Source of the DNA: GWB1-37-8 sp964646925
GTDB lineage: Bacteria > Patescibacteriota > Microgenomatia > Levybacterales > UBA12049
Assembly (NCBI GenBank): GCA_964646925.1
Contig: CAZYIC010000003.1
Location: forward strand, 1-42,016
Direction: 5' to 3'
DNA length: 42,016 nucleotides
The position numbers were made by a program, and so were the translations under genes. Positions 1 through 6,173 of the stretch are shown in pieces; the stretch's first letter is position 1, and each line of letters opens with the position of its first letter. The notes beneath the pieces are model-generated. The model saw only the letters and a list, made by a program, of their open reading frames with translations. It made no database searches and was not told where the DNA came from.

Positions 1-59
1 TTGCAATATTTTCTTGAGAAAGGAGGTATGTCGCAAAAGTCCTTGACTTATACAGCGGG

Positions 60-88
60 TTGACTTTTGAAAAATCTGGTGTTAGGAT
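60..88 (+). promoter_or_regulatory. Predicted ftsZ promoter
   Basis: TTGACT at 60-65 and TAGGAT at 83-88 are separated by exactly 17 bases, a good sigma-70-type match. The expected transcription start, near 95, leaves a leader of about 12 bases before the ftsZ ATG at 107, with only a weak GTGAG ribosome-binding match. ftsZ could thus be expressed apart from genes to the left of the window. Confidence 0.6.
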
Positions 89-106
89 AAGTGAGATTTA
101 AAACAT

Positions 107-1225
107 ATGTTGATAAAACCCCAAACAACAAATTTTGCCAAAATTAGAGTGATGGGCGTAGGCGGAGGAGGAATGAACGCTCTTAATTCAATGATTAAAA
201 ATAGCGATGTTAAAGGAGTAGATTTTATTTCTGTTAATACCGATGCACAAGTTCTTCTTTTGTCCGGTGCTCCAACAAAAATTCAAATCGGTGAAAATCT
301 GACAAAGGGTCTTGGATCCGGAGGGAATCCGGAAATAGGCAGAGAGGCAGCAGAGGAGTCCTACGAAAAAATAAAGGAATTTATTGACGGATCGGATATG
401 GTTTTTATAACTGCGGGTATGGGAGGCGGAACAGGCACAGGAGCAAGTTCGGTAATTGCCAGAGCCGCAAAAGAAATTGGAGCATTAACTGTTGCGGTGG
501 TTACAAAACCTTTTACTTTTGAGGGGACTAGAAGAATGGTTACGGCAGAAGACGGGATAGAAACGCTTCGGGACAAAGTTGACACTCTTATCGTTATTCC
601 CAATCAAAGAATCTTGGACGTTGTGGATAAAAAAGTATCTCTTATGGAGGCATTTAGAGTGGCGGATTCGGTTTTGTCCCAGGGAGTGCAGGGAATTTCG
701 GATTTGATTACAATTCCCGGGCTTATTAATGTGGATTTTGCCGATGTAAAAGCTATTATGAGTAGCGCGGGTTCCGCTCTTATGGGAATCGGAACCGGAG
801 TCGGAGAAAATAGGGCTCAAACTGCGGCTCGTTCTGCAATTGCGTCTCCGCTTTTGGAAATTTCAATGGATGGCGCAAGGGGAGTTCTGTTTAACATTAC
901 GGGAGGACCGGATTTGACAATGACAGAGGTTGATGAAGCAGCCAAAATTATATCTGCCGCGGCAGATCCGGATGCAAATATCATTTTTGGCGCAACTATT
1001 GATGAAGCCATGCATGATCAAATAAAGATTGCGGTAATTGCCACAGGATTTGACCATACCCGCCAAACGCTTAAAGAATTTGTCAAGCCTATAATAAATA
1101 ATGCCATGCCGAAACAGGAATTAGCAAAAGACGATAAGCAAGTGCCAGACTCGCAGGAAACGCCACAAGACGACGGGAGCGACGACGCCTGGGACATTCC
1201 CGCCTTTTTACGACAGCGAAATTAA
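107..1225 (+). CDS. ftsZ: Cell division protein FtsZ
   Basis: FtsZ is the tubulin-like GTPase that polymerises into the division ring at midcell. The 372-residue product has the usual length. The glycine-rich start of the nucleotide-binding domain lies at residues 17-22 and the tubulin signature GGGTGTGAS at 106-114. The catalytic T7-loop residues N208, D210 and D213 are in the order that completes the active site of the neighbouring subunit. An acidic linker of about 25 residues leads to the conserved C-terminal peptide IPAFLRQRN (364-372), which in other bacteria binds FtsA or other membrane tethers. The start at 107 is supported by the promoter upstream and by the first beta strand beginning about residue 12. 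No ftsA is visible in the 106 bases upstream. The coding sequence of the terminal peptide is repeated three more times downstream (see the repeats and findings). Confidence 0.98.
   Translation: MLIKPQTTNFAKIRVMGVGGGGMNALNSMIKNSDVKGVDFISVNTDAQVLLLSGAPTKIQIGENLTKGLGSGGNPEIGREAAEESYEKIKEFIDGSDMVFITAGMGGGTGTGASSVIARAAKEIGALTVAVVTKPFTFEGTRRMVTAEDGIETLRDKVDTLIVIPNQRILDVVDKKVSLMEAFRVADSVLSQGVQGISDLITIPGLINVDFADVKAIMSSAGSALMGIGTGVGENRAQTAARSAIASPLLEISMDGARGVLFNITGGPDLTMTEVDEAAKIISAAADPDANIIFGATIDEAMHDQIKIAVIATGFDHTRQTLKEFVKPIINNAMPKQELAKDDKQVPDSQETPQDDGSDDAWDIPAFLRQRN
1199..1225 (+). repeat. ftsZ tail repeat, copy 1 (functional end of ftsZ)
   Basis: These nine codons encode PAFLRQRN and the stop of ftsZ. 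Codon choices here are GCC for Ala, TTA for Leu, CGA for both Arg and CAG for Gln. Three further copies with other synonymous choices lie at 1280-1306, 1372-1398 and 4807-4833. Confidence 0.9.
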
Positions 1226-1228
1226 AAA

Positions 1229-1279
1229 GGCCCGCTTCGCAGCGAGGCGAGCGAGGCTCGTCCGCCTTTGGCGAGACGG
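1229..1279. repeat. GC-rich, imperfectly repetitive segment between ftsZ tail copies
   Basis: This stretch is much richer in GC than its surroundings. It contains short repeats of GCGAG/CGAGG type and an imperfect hairpin (GTCCGCC, loop TTT, GGCGAGAC). Its last 18 bases (1262-1279) read in frame with the next tail copy as PPLARR and resemble a degenerate version of the same tail unit. I see no gene in it. Confidence 0.4.
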
Positions 1280-1306
1280 CCCGCTTTTTTGAGACAGAGA
1301 AATTAG
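1280..1306 (+). repeat. ftsZ tail repeat, copy 2
   Basis: Nine codons read PAFLRQRN followed by TAG. Against the real ftsZ end the Ala codon is GCT, Leu TTG, both Arg AGA and the stop TAG, so every difference is silent. Similarity begins at the Pro codon and ends at the stop; the flanks are unrelated. Confidence 0.8.
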
Positions 1307-1371
1307 TCAAAAAAGTGGACGTCTCCTTCGAAAATCTCAGGATTTCGCTTCTGCTCAAGCTGCGGCCCCAG

Positions 1372-1398
1372 CCCGCATTTTTGAGGAAAAGGAATTAA
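1372..1398 (+). repeat. ftsZ tail repeat, copy 3
   Basis: Nine codons read PAFLRKRN followed by TAA, with Ala GCA, Leu TTG, Arg AGG and AGG, and Lys AAA in place of Gln. Lys for Gln at this position is a mild exchange in the FtsZ C-terminal peptide. The stop codon ends one base before the ATG of the next gene (1400), and the AAAGGA inside this copy is suitably placed as that gene's ribosome-binding site. Confidence 0.8.
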
Positions 1399-1399
1399 T

Positions 1400-2077
1400 A
1401 TGGCAGGAGAGAGAAATCAAGATATAGTGTTGCCTATAGAAAGCTACTTTCCCAAGGATGTTTTGCCAACTGCCCATTTTTTATCCAGACTTCCCGGTTT
1501 TGATACTCAATATCCCTGGCTTGTTGGAGCAAGAGATATCCCTTCATGGAATGGAAAGACTGAAATTAATGGAGTAGAAACTGTTATCAGGATAGGTAGT
1601 TCAGGCGACGAGACAAAGATTCTTTTGGATAAGGAAATAGGTAGGGAAACGTGGGTCATAGATGAAAGATACTCAGATCAAATAGAGATAAGATTAGAGT
1701 CTTTGGTGGCTCCGGTTACAGTCTTGCTTCCCAACCACGTATTGAAGGTTGGTCCTGAGAGGCGTCTGAGAAATGATATCATGTTTGCAAAACTTTATTT
1801 TAAAGGAAATCGGTGGAGAGAGTGGAGAAAAAAAGATAAATTAAAACCAAGCGATTATCCCTTAATTGTAGAGGATATGATAGACATTGAGCGATCTAAT
1901 TCGGAAATGAAAATAGGTGGTGATAGGGTGAGGGGATTTCAATCATCTGAGCAAGCAATCGAAGCCTTAGGGATTATTAAGCAGGCTATTATTAAAGCTA
2001 CTTCTATTTTCGTTGAGGATCCCGCTCCAAATCCTGACTCAAACAGTCTTGTTAATGGTGATTATTTTCCAAAATAA
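1400..2077 (+). CDS. Hypothetical protein, first cargo gene after the ftsZ tail copies
   Basis: I do not recognise this 225-residue protein. It has no signal peptide or membrane segment and looks soluble, with a mixed charged composition. A Trp/Arg/Lys-rich stretch lies near residues 138-146 (RWREWRKKDK) and a Pro/Asn/Asp-rich tail after about residue 205. The middle part (about 55-125) alternates charged and hydrophobic residues in a pattern typical of beta strands. The ATG at 1400 follows the stop of ftsZ tail copy 3 by one base. The AAAGGA of that repeat sits about six bases upstream, so the start is well supported. Its position directly against the repeat suggests it arrived with the inserted segment. 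No function is assigned. Confidence 0.7.
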   Translation: MAGERNQDIVLPIESYFPKDVLPTAHFLSRLPGFDTQYPWLVGARDIPSWNGKTEINGVETVIRIGSSGDETKILLDKEIGRETWVIDERYSDQIEIRLESLVAPVTVLLPNHVLKVGPERRLRNDIMFAKLYFKGNRWREWRKKDKLKPSDYPLIVEDMIDIERSNSEMKIGGDRVRGFQSSEQAIEALGIIKQAIIKATSIFVEDPAPNPDSNSLVNGDYFPK

Positions 2078-2158
2078 TCACGCATTGTTCCGCCAACATA
2101 ATTAAAATACACTGATTGTGAATTGTCAGGTCAATCTTCCCGAGGGCCGTCCCCAAAT

Positions 2159-2500
2159 TCATTCTACTATCTTATGCTGTTTCGGATACCAAGCCGGGGT
2201 GGCGGGCATAAACAAAACAGCTTTTGCATCCCAGTAATACTTTTGTTTGGGTTTAACCAAAATTTGATCTCCCTCTTCAAAATTTATTTCTTCGTCCTCA
2301 ATGACTAGTTTCCCAGAACCTCTAATCACATAGCCTAATTCATAAACCTTTTCATTCACGATCCTCCCTTTTTCGGGATAGCGACCGTTTAATTCGATAA
2401 TTGCTCCATGAATAGCATTGTCTATTACAGGGTATTCATGGGCGGTCATTGTTTTGCCCGCCTTTATTTCCTTTGCTTCTTTTTTACGAGATATGTTCAT
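2159..2500 (-). CDS. Small cupin-domain protein
   Basis: This 113-residue single-domain protein shows the cupin pattern. The sequence around residues 54-75 (YELGYVIRGSGKLVIEDEE) followed by a GDQILVKP turn near 77-84 matches the second half of a cupin barrel, where a Gly-rich turn is followed by a GD-x-hydrophobic-x-hydrophobic-Pro strand. The first metal-binding motif is poorly kept: histidines are sparse in the region where HxH would be expected. A metal-dependent enzyme activity is therefore uncertain and a binding role is equally possible. Related small cupins bind sugars or nucleotides, or act as dioxygenases or isomerases; none can be chosen here. The gene faces the hypothetical gene at 1400-2077. 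Its own promoter places the transcription start at the ATG. Confidence 0.75.
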   Translation of the reverse strand: MNISRKKEAKEIKAGKTMTAHEYPVIDNAIHGAIIELNGRYPEKGRIVNEKVYELGYVIRGSGKLVIEDEEINFEEGDQILVKPKQKYYWDAKAVLFMPATPAWYPKQHKIVE

Positions 2501-2507
2501 TAGCTGA

Positions 2508-2513
2508 AGTATA
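2508..2513 (-). promoter_or_regulatory. Extended -10 promoter of the cupin gene (predicted leaderless)
   Basis: On the minus strand TGT-TATACT forms an extended -10 element. Its last base lies seven bases before the ATG at 2500, so transcription should start at or next to the start codon. No clear -35 element is seen. Confidence 0.5.
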
Positions 2514-2577
2514 ACAAAAACTGTTAATTTTTACCTACTCGAATGCCTACATGTTGTTTTATGTTAGCTTTAAATAT

Positions 2578-2626
2578 TAAATCGTCCTGCGAGGTCGTAA
2601 GACATTTACAGGGTTTTATTTATTTT
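2578..2626 (+). repeat. Left end of NYN cassette, decayed copy, with GNRA hairpin
   Basis: This segment closely matches 4899-4945 upstream of the intact NYN gene. It folds into a hairpin (arms about 2586-2596 and 2601-2612) closed by a GTAA tetraloop on a GTC/GAC stem and is followed by a T-rich run. Confidence 0.65.
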
Positions 2627-2685
2627 AGTCATTGACTAATAGAATTGAGTAGTGTAACTCTTTCCATTTGGTAGATAATGTCATT

Positions 2686-2830
2686 ATGTCTAAAATTATT
2701 CTTCTTATTGACGGTGAAAATTTTATTAATCGAAGAAGTTTTAAGAGAAGGCAAAATTGATAAAAATAAAATAGATTTAGCCTCGGAGAGTATTTTACAA
2801 TTTTATCTTAGCATCAAAACCGCGTCGTAA
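2686..2830 (+). pseudogene. Remnant of an NYN-domain (DUF88-like) gene
   Basis: From ATG 2686 the frame reads MSKIILLIDGENFIN, the first strand of an NYN nuclease domain with its catalytic Asp, then runs to a premature stop at 2760. Moving to the neighbouring frame near 2725-2735 restores a plausible continuation (IEEVLREGKIDKNKIDLAS), which ends at a TAA at 2828-2830. So there is at least one frameshift, and most of the domain (about 120 residues) is missing. The same left and right end sequences flank the intact NYN gene at 4962-5498, so this is a decayed relative of that cassette. It cannot make an active enzyme. Confidence 0.7.
2809..2830 (+). repeat. Right end of NYN cassette, decayed copy
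   Basis: These 22 bases (containing CAAAACCGCGTCGTAA) differ by one base from 5506-5527, which lies just after the intact NYN gene. With the left-end hairpin they delimit two related cassettes. Confidence 0.7.
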
Positions 2831-2917
2831 TTAATTACCTTAAACATACATTTTTACAAAATGTTGATTTCTGAACCCATTGAAATTAGAATATAGCTTA
2901 AAAGTTATTTATAAGTT

Positions 2918-3576
2918 ATGAACAATCTAAGCTTAAAAGAATATATAGGTATAATAAAAACGGGCGATAGACAAGAAGTTAAAAAAGCTCAAAAAGCTAT
3001 TGAATCCCTCTGGCATAATTATTATATCCACCACCGTGAAGAAGGCAGAAAGGCTTTTGAGATATTTCTGGATGAAATCAAAATCTTTGATCAGATAATG
3101 GACACGGATCATCAGGCATATTTTATCTACAGTTTGAAATGGGCATTCTGGACAATAGGTGAGGAATATTTTGAAACTTGGGCGGAATTCGTACTAAAAA
3201 ATATACAGCATTCTTCAGGAAAATCCGTCAGGCTATCATCAAAACAAGCGATATTCTGATATTGGATATCAGCGATAGACATTACGATAGTCCGGGAGGA
3301 ACCGCTGTAAAAAAGGAAGCAAAATTGATCAGGGAGTTAAGAAATCATCAACGTTTCGGCAGGCTGGTAATGGCAGTTGAAGACTTACTGGAACAGTATT
3401 ATGAGCCCAGATACAAACGATATAAATATATCAGCAGTATGCCTGTGGGTATTTATAAAAGTCTGCAAATATTTATTACGGAAACTTTATTGCGCAGCGA
3501 ATATTATGAGAATCTCTACGATGAATTTTTACGCAATTTACATACGAGTCAATTGAAATCCCACCAGTCAAATTGA
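2918..3576 (+). pseudogene. Frameshifted hypothetical gene
   Basis: Two overlapping frames make one protein of about 219 residues. The first (2918-3259) carries the N-terminal part with the Trp/Tyr-rich segments ESLWHNYYIHHREEGRKAF and WAFWTIGEEYFETWAEF. The second, read from about 3222 to 3576, continues with KIRQAIIKTSDILILDISDR and a charged helical C-terminal part. The join falls at a run of four A near 3220-3225 (after residues QHSSG), where one extra A would restore a single frame. It is either a true disruption or an assembly error in a homopolymer. The protein looks mainly helical and soluble, with no motif I recognise. It lies inside the island between ftsZ tail copies 3 and 4. Confidence 0.65.
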
Positions 3577-3583
3577 GCAAAAG

Positions 3584-4636
3584 TTAAACTTTTCGGTATC
3601 TTATCGCAGAGCCTTCGCCTCTCCGTTCTATTTTTTTCATCTCGAGCAACTTATTTAAAACCTGATTTACCGTAGGTCTTGCAATTTTTGCCTTTTCCGC
3701 TATTTCCTGCGGTGTTGCTTCATCTATAGTTTGTAAATATCGCCAAACATCTAATTGTTTGGGTGAAAGCAGTGCCTCAATATTCTCCGTTGTTAGTAAT
3801 CCTATTGCCATTTGGGATTGTTTTAAAAGAATATTTAAGAAGAAATCAAGCCAGGGAATAATATGCGGTTTATTGGTTTTGAATGTTTTCTGACTCTGAC
3901 GCAATGCCAAGTAATAATCCGGTTTATTATCTTCAATCAGTTTTTCATGCGAAACATAAGGCACATAAAGATAGCCCTGCTGAAGAAAGAGCAGATTGGT
4001 CAAAACACGGGAAAGCCTCCCGTTTCCGTCCTGAAAGGGGTGAATATTAAGAAATTCAACAATGAAATTACTAATGACAAGAAGCGGATGATATGTTTTT
4101 TTCTCAAGTTTCTGTTTTGTCCACTGAACAAGTTCGGTCATTTCTTTCGGAGTTAAATATGCGGGCGTGGTATCAAAAAGCGTACCGATAGATTTACCGA
4201 CCTCATCAATCATCACGACCTTGTTTTCTTGTTTTTTATACTCCCCGCGATGCAATAGGTCTTTTTCAACATGTTTTAAGAGTTCTTTGTGAAAATGCTT
4301 GATAAGGCTTTCATTAAGAGATAAATCCCTGTAGCTGTTAAAAACATTTTGCAATAATTCAAAATAGCCCTGCGCTTCCTGTTCGTCTCTGTTGCTGAAT
4401 TTTTGGATAGAAATGCCGCGGAGCATTTTTTCAATATCCTCATCGGATAGTTTTGCACCCTCTATGCGGGTTGAAGCACCGGTTGAGGTGATAAGCACAG
4501 AACGCTTTAATCTCCCCAAAGTCTGTGGACTGAGGTTAACACCAGCCGTCCACCTGCCTTTAAGTTCCTCAATTTGCGTTATTTTTATCCAAATCTCATT
4601 GGATAAATTGGTTAATCTGAGATCGAAATTTGCCAT
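3584..4636 (-). CDS. Fic-domain protein with C-terminal winged helix (first copy)
   Basis: Fic proteins transfer AMP or another nucleotide monophosphate from a nucleotide to hydroxyl side chains of target proteins. The 350-residue product carries the full active-site motif HPFQDGNGR at residues 199-207, with catalytic His199. It also has the self-inhibition motif STRIEG at 55-60, whose Glu59 would block ATP positioning, as in class II Fic proteins with an N-terminal inhibitory helix. The C-terminal 60 residues (KQLDVWRYLQ to the end, with EIAEKAKIARPTVNQVLNKLLEM) look like a winged helix-turn-helix. This is the common Fic_N-Fic-wHTH layout of free-standing bacterial Fic proteins. No antitoxin gene lies next to it, as expected when the inhibitory motif is in the same chain. 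It converges on the frameshifted gene with seven bases between. The target is unknown. Confidence 0.93.
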   Translation of the reverse strand: MANFDLRLTNLSNEIWIKITQIEELKGRWTAGVNLSPQTLGRLKRSVLITSTGASTRIEGAKLSDEDIEKMLRGISIQKFSNRDEQEAQGYFELLQNVFNSYRDLSLNESLIKHFHKELLKHVEKDLLHRGEYKKQENKVVMIDEVGKSIGTLFDTTPAYLTPKEMTELVQWTKQKLEKKTYHPLLVISNFIVEFLNIHPFQDGNGRLSRVLTNLLFLQQGYLYVPYVSHEKLIEDNKPDYYLALRQSQKTFKTNKPHIIPWLDFFLNILLKQSQMAIGLLTTENIEALLSPKQLDVWRYLQTIDEATPQEIAEKAKIARPTVNQVLNKLLEMKKIERRGEGSAIRYRKV

Positions 4637-4806
4637 ACTTTAGATATATATAAGATTATATAAGGTTATATGAGATAAGTCAAGGTGTTGATTTTTAAAT
4701 CCTAAGGAATTATAATAAATCCGTAGTTAATGACTTAAAAAGGCTTTAACTTATTTCAAGTTGTTAAGCGGGAATTAAATATAAAAGCAAGTTCTGACTT
4801 AAAAAA

Positions 4807-4833
4807 CCCGCATTTTTGAGACAAAGAAATTAA
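4807..4833 (+). repeat. ftsZ tail repeat, copy 4
   Basis: Nine codons read PAFLRQRN then TAA, with Ala GCA, Leu TTG, Arg AGA and AGA, and Gln CAA. It differs from the functional ftsZ end at five positions, all silent. It lies 3.6 kb downstream of ftsZ, with a TAA a few codons upstream in the same frame, so it is not part of a translated gene now. Confidence 0.8.
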
Positions 4834-4861
4834 CTACTAAGGCTAATTTTGATTTTAGCTA

Positions 4862-4890
4862 TTGACCAAGATACTTTTCTATGCTAGTAT
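4862..4890 (+). promoter_or_regulatory. Predicted promoter of the NYN gene
   Basis: TTGACC (4862-4867) and TAGTAT (4885-4890) are spaced by 17 bases, with TGC just before the -10 making it an extended type. Transcription should begin near 4897, so the hairpin at 4905-4935 would lie at the very 5' end of the RNA. Confidence 0.65.
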
Positions 4891-4904
4891 TTAGATACTA
4901 AATC

Positions 4905-4935
4905 GCCCTGTGAGGTCGCAAGACATTTGCAGGGC
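4905..4935 (+). promoter_or_regulatory. Terminator-like hairpin with GCAA tetraloop in the NYN leader
   Basis: The arms GCCCTGTGAGGTC and GACATTTGCAGGGC pair through their length with three G-U pairs and one bulged A, closed by a GCAA tetraloop, and TTTATTTTTT follows. The shape is that of an intrinsic terminator. It lies between the promoter and the NYN start at 4962, so it could act as an attenuator or release a short RNA. The same element precedes the decayed NYN copy. Confidence 0.55.
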
Positions 4936-4961
4936 TTTATTTTTTGCTGTAGAATCAATGA

Positions 4962-5498
4962 ATGAAGCAAAAATGTGTAATTCTCATTGACGGAAGCAAT
5001 TTTTATTTCAAACTTAAGGACTTAAAGCTCCACAATCTTCTTTCGTTTGACTTCACTAAATTCGCTAGCCATATTGCCCGGTTTAATAAAATTGCTAGCG
5101 TATGCTATTATGTTGGTCGGATCAGGCAAGACAGATCGGCAAAAACCGAAAAATTGTTTGACGCCCAACAGAAGCTGTTGGGAAATCTCAAGAAACATAA
5201 AGTTTCTTATCAATTCGGGTATCTGTTAAAAAGTAGTGGCGCTTATCATGAAAAGGGCGTTGATGTGCAAATAGCGGTAGATATGTTAGTAACTGCTTAC
5301 GAGAATACAGCAGACCGAATTATCCTTGTTTCTTCAGATACCGATTTAGCACCCGCAATCAAAAAGGCACGGGAAAAAGGTAAAATTGTAGAATATATAG
5401 GATTTTCTCATAAACCAAGCGTTGCAATGGTAAGTTTTTGCTCGGAATCAACATTGTTGAGAAAAGAAGATCTACTCCCTTTCATTAAATCCAAGTAA
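4962..5498 (+). CDS. NYN-domain (DUF88/LabA-like) ribonuclease-fold protein
   Basis: NYN proteins have a PIN-like fold and many act as metal-dependent ribonucleases. The 178-residue product is a single domain of typical length. It has the first acidic strand VILIDGSNF (Asp10), the central DVQIAVDML segment (Asp101, Asp107) and the late SSDTDLAPAI motif (Asp126, Asp128), so the expected carboxylate cluster is complete. The ATG at 4962 follows the hairpin leader by 26 bases and no strong ribosome-binding site is visible. The gene sits between end sequences shared with the decayed copy at 2578-2830, which marks it as a mobile or duplicated cassette. Its RNA target is unknown. A role in stress or defence is only a guess from the island context. 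Confidence 0.9.
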   Translation: MKQKCVILIDGSNFYFKLKDLKLHNLLSFDFTKFASHIARFNKIASVCYYVGRIRQDRSAKTEKLFDAQQKLLGNLKKHKVSYQFGYLLKSSGAYHEKGVDVQIAVDMLVTAYENTADRIILVSSDTDLAPAIKKAREKGKIVEYIGFSHKPSVAMVSFCSESTLLRKEDLLPFIKSK

Positions 5499-5505
5499 TA
5501 ATTTA

Positions 5506-5527
5506 TAGCCTCAAAACCGCGTCGTAA
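5506..5527 (+). repeat. Right end of NYN cassette, intact copy
   Basis: These 22 bases start eight bases after the NYN stop and match 2809-2830 with one mismatch. Confidence 0.7.
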
Positions 5528-5560
5528 ATGAACATTGCATTACTTGCAAATTAATAGATA

Positions 5561-5569
5561 TGCTATAAT
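5561..5569 (+). promoter_or_regulatory. Extended -10 promoter of the three-gene operon (predicted leaderless)
   Basis: TGC-TATAAT is a perfect extended -10. The expected transcription start, about seven bases on, is 5576, which is the first base of a GTG codon in frame with the gene. A -35 match is weak (TACTTG at 5541-5546, 17-base spacing). Confidence 0.65.
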
Positions 5570-5575
5570 GTGTCC

Positions 5576-5845
5576 GTGAGTAATATTAAGACGCCTCAAA
5601 AGGTAAATTTAGTAGTAAAAGCAAGTGATGAAATAAGAAGAAGTCATCATGCAAATATTGTATCGGTTACTTCAACATCCAATCAAGAAGTTATGTTTGA
5701 TTTTGTAAATGTTCATCCAAATGATAAAGATGAAAAGGGTAACCAGATAGGAATCTTAGTTTCAAGAGTTACAATACCCTTGAATATTGCAAGAGAATTG
5801 AGGTTAATATTGGAAGCTCAGATGGGCAAAAATATAAAAGAATAA
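5576..5845 (+). CDS. DUF3467-like small protein
   Basis: The protein is about 89 residues. It resembles the DUF3467 family in having a HANIVSV segment followed by a short strand (EVMFDFVNVHP), a second SRVTIPLNIARELRLIL segment and a helical end. The function of that family is unknown. The start is set at the GTG at 5576, where the extended -10 promoter predicts the transcript to begin; a GTG two codons upstream at 5570 is the alternative. It is the first gene of a compact operon: the next ATG follows its stop by two bases, and the third gene follows the second just as closely. The assignment to DUF3467 is by pattern only. Confidence 0.65.
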   Translation: MSNIKTPQKVNLVVKASDEIRRSHHANIVSVTSTSNQEVMFDFVNVHPNDKDEKGNQIGILVSRVTIPLNIARELRLILEAQMGKNIKE

Positions 5846-5847
5846 AT

Positions 5848-6171
5848 ATGCAAACATTTACAATAGATCCCAATACTACAACTCCCATAAGTGTTCATTC
5901 TGAAACATACTCAACTAGAGATTTGGGTTCCATCATTAAGGAGATATATAAAGGTATAAATATAATAAAAAGTATATATTTACAGATTTACCACGACGAT
6001 ATAATAGTTAAGGTTATATTAAAAAATAGAGCTTCTGACAGAGAGTTAAGTAAGTTAATAGATGCTCAAGCTAATGTTCATGAGAGATTCAATTACTCTT
6101 TTGCATTTAGTTTTGAATATGTTCAAGAAGAGCAATTTGCGGAGACAGACAACGATTATAAAGTATTCTAG
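5848..6171 (+). CDS. Hypothetical protein, middle gene of the HEPN-like operon
   Basis: I do not recognise this 107-residue protein by name. It has no membrane segment. The middle (about residues 42-60, YLQIYHDDIIVKVILKNR) looks like two beta strands. It is followed by a charged helix (ASDRELSKLIDAQANVHERF) and another strand (SFAFSFEYV), an alpha/beta arrangement. It lies two bases after the DUF3467-like gene and two bases before the HEPN-like gene, so the three are almost certainly co-transcribed. A partner or neutralising role for the third gene product is possible from context but not shown. Confidence 0.65.
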   Translation: MQTFTIDPNTTTPISVHSETYSTRDLGSIIKEIYKGINIIKSIYLQIYHDDIIVKVILKNRASDRELSKLIDAQANVHERFNYSFAFSFEYVQEEQFAETDNDYKVF

Positions 6172-6173
6172 TT

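Larger units (their letters stand above)
4637..4961. other. Intergenic region with ftsZ tail copy, promoter and hairpin
   Basis: This 325-base gap separates the divergent first Fic gene and the NYN gene. Left to right it holds an AT-rich Fic upstream region (several TATA-like boxes at about 4640-4670 on the minus strand), a direct repeat GACTTAAAAA (about 4731 and 4796), ftsZ tail copy 4 (4807-4833), the NYN promoter (4862-4890) and a terminator-like hairpin (4905-4935). No open frame in it looks like a gene. Confidence 0.7.

Noticed and set aside
20..63. AGGAGG followed by an ATG at 28 and an 11-codon frame
   Set aside because: The ATG is only one base from the AGGAGG, too close for initiation, and the frame ends inside the ftsZ promoter. 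It is probably the end of an upstream region.
1089..1358. Minus-strand open frame of 89 codons across the end of ftsZ and the GC-rich segment
   Set aside because: It is a shadow of ftsZ codons and the repeat, with no start signal and no protein-like pattern.
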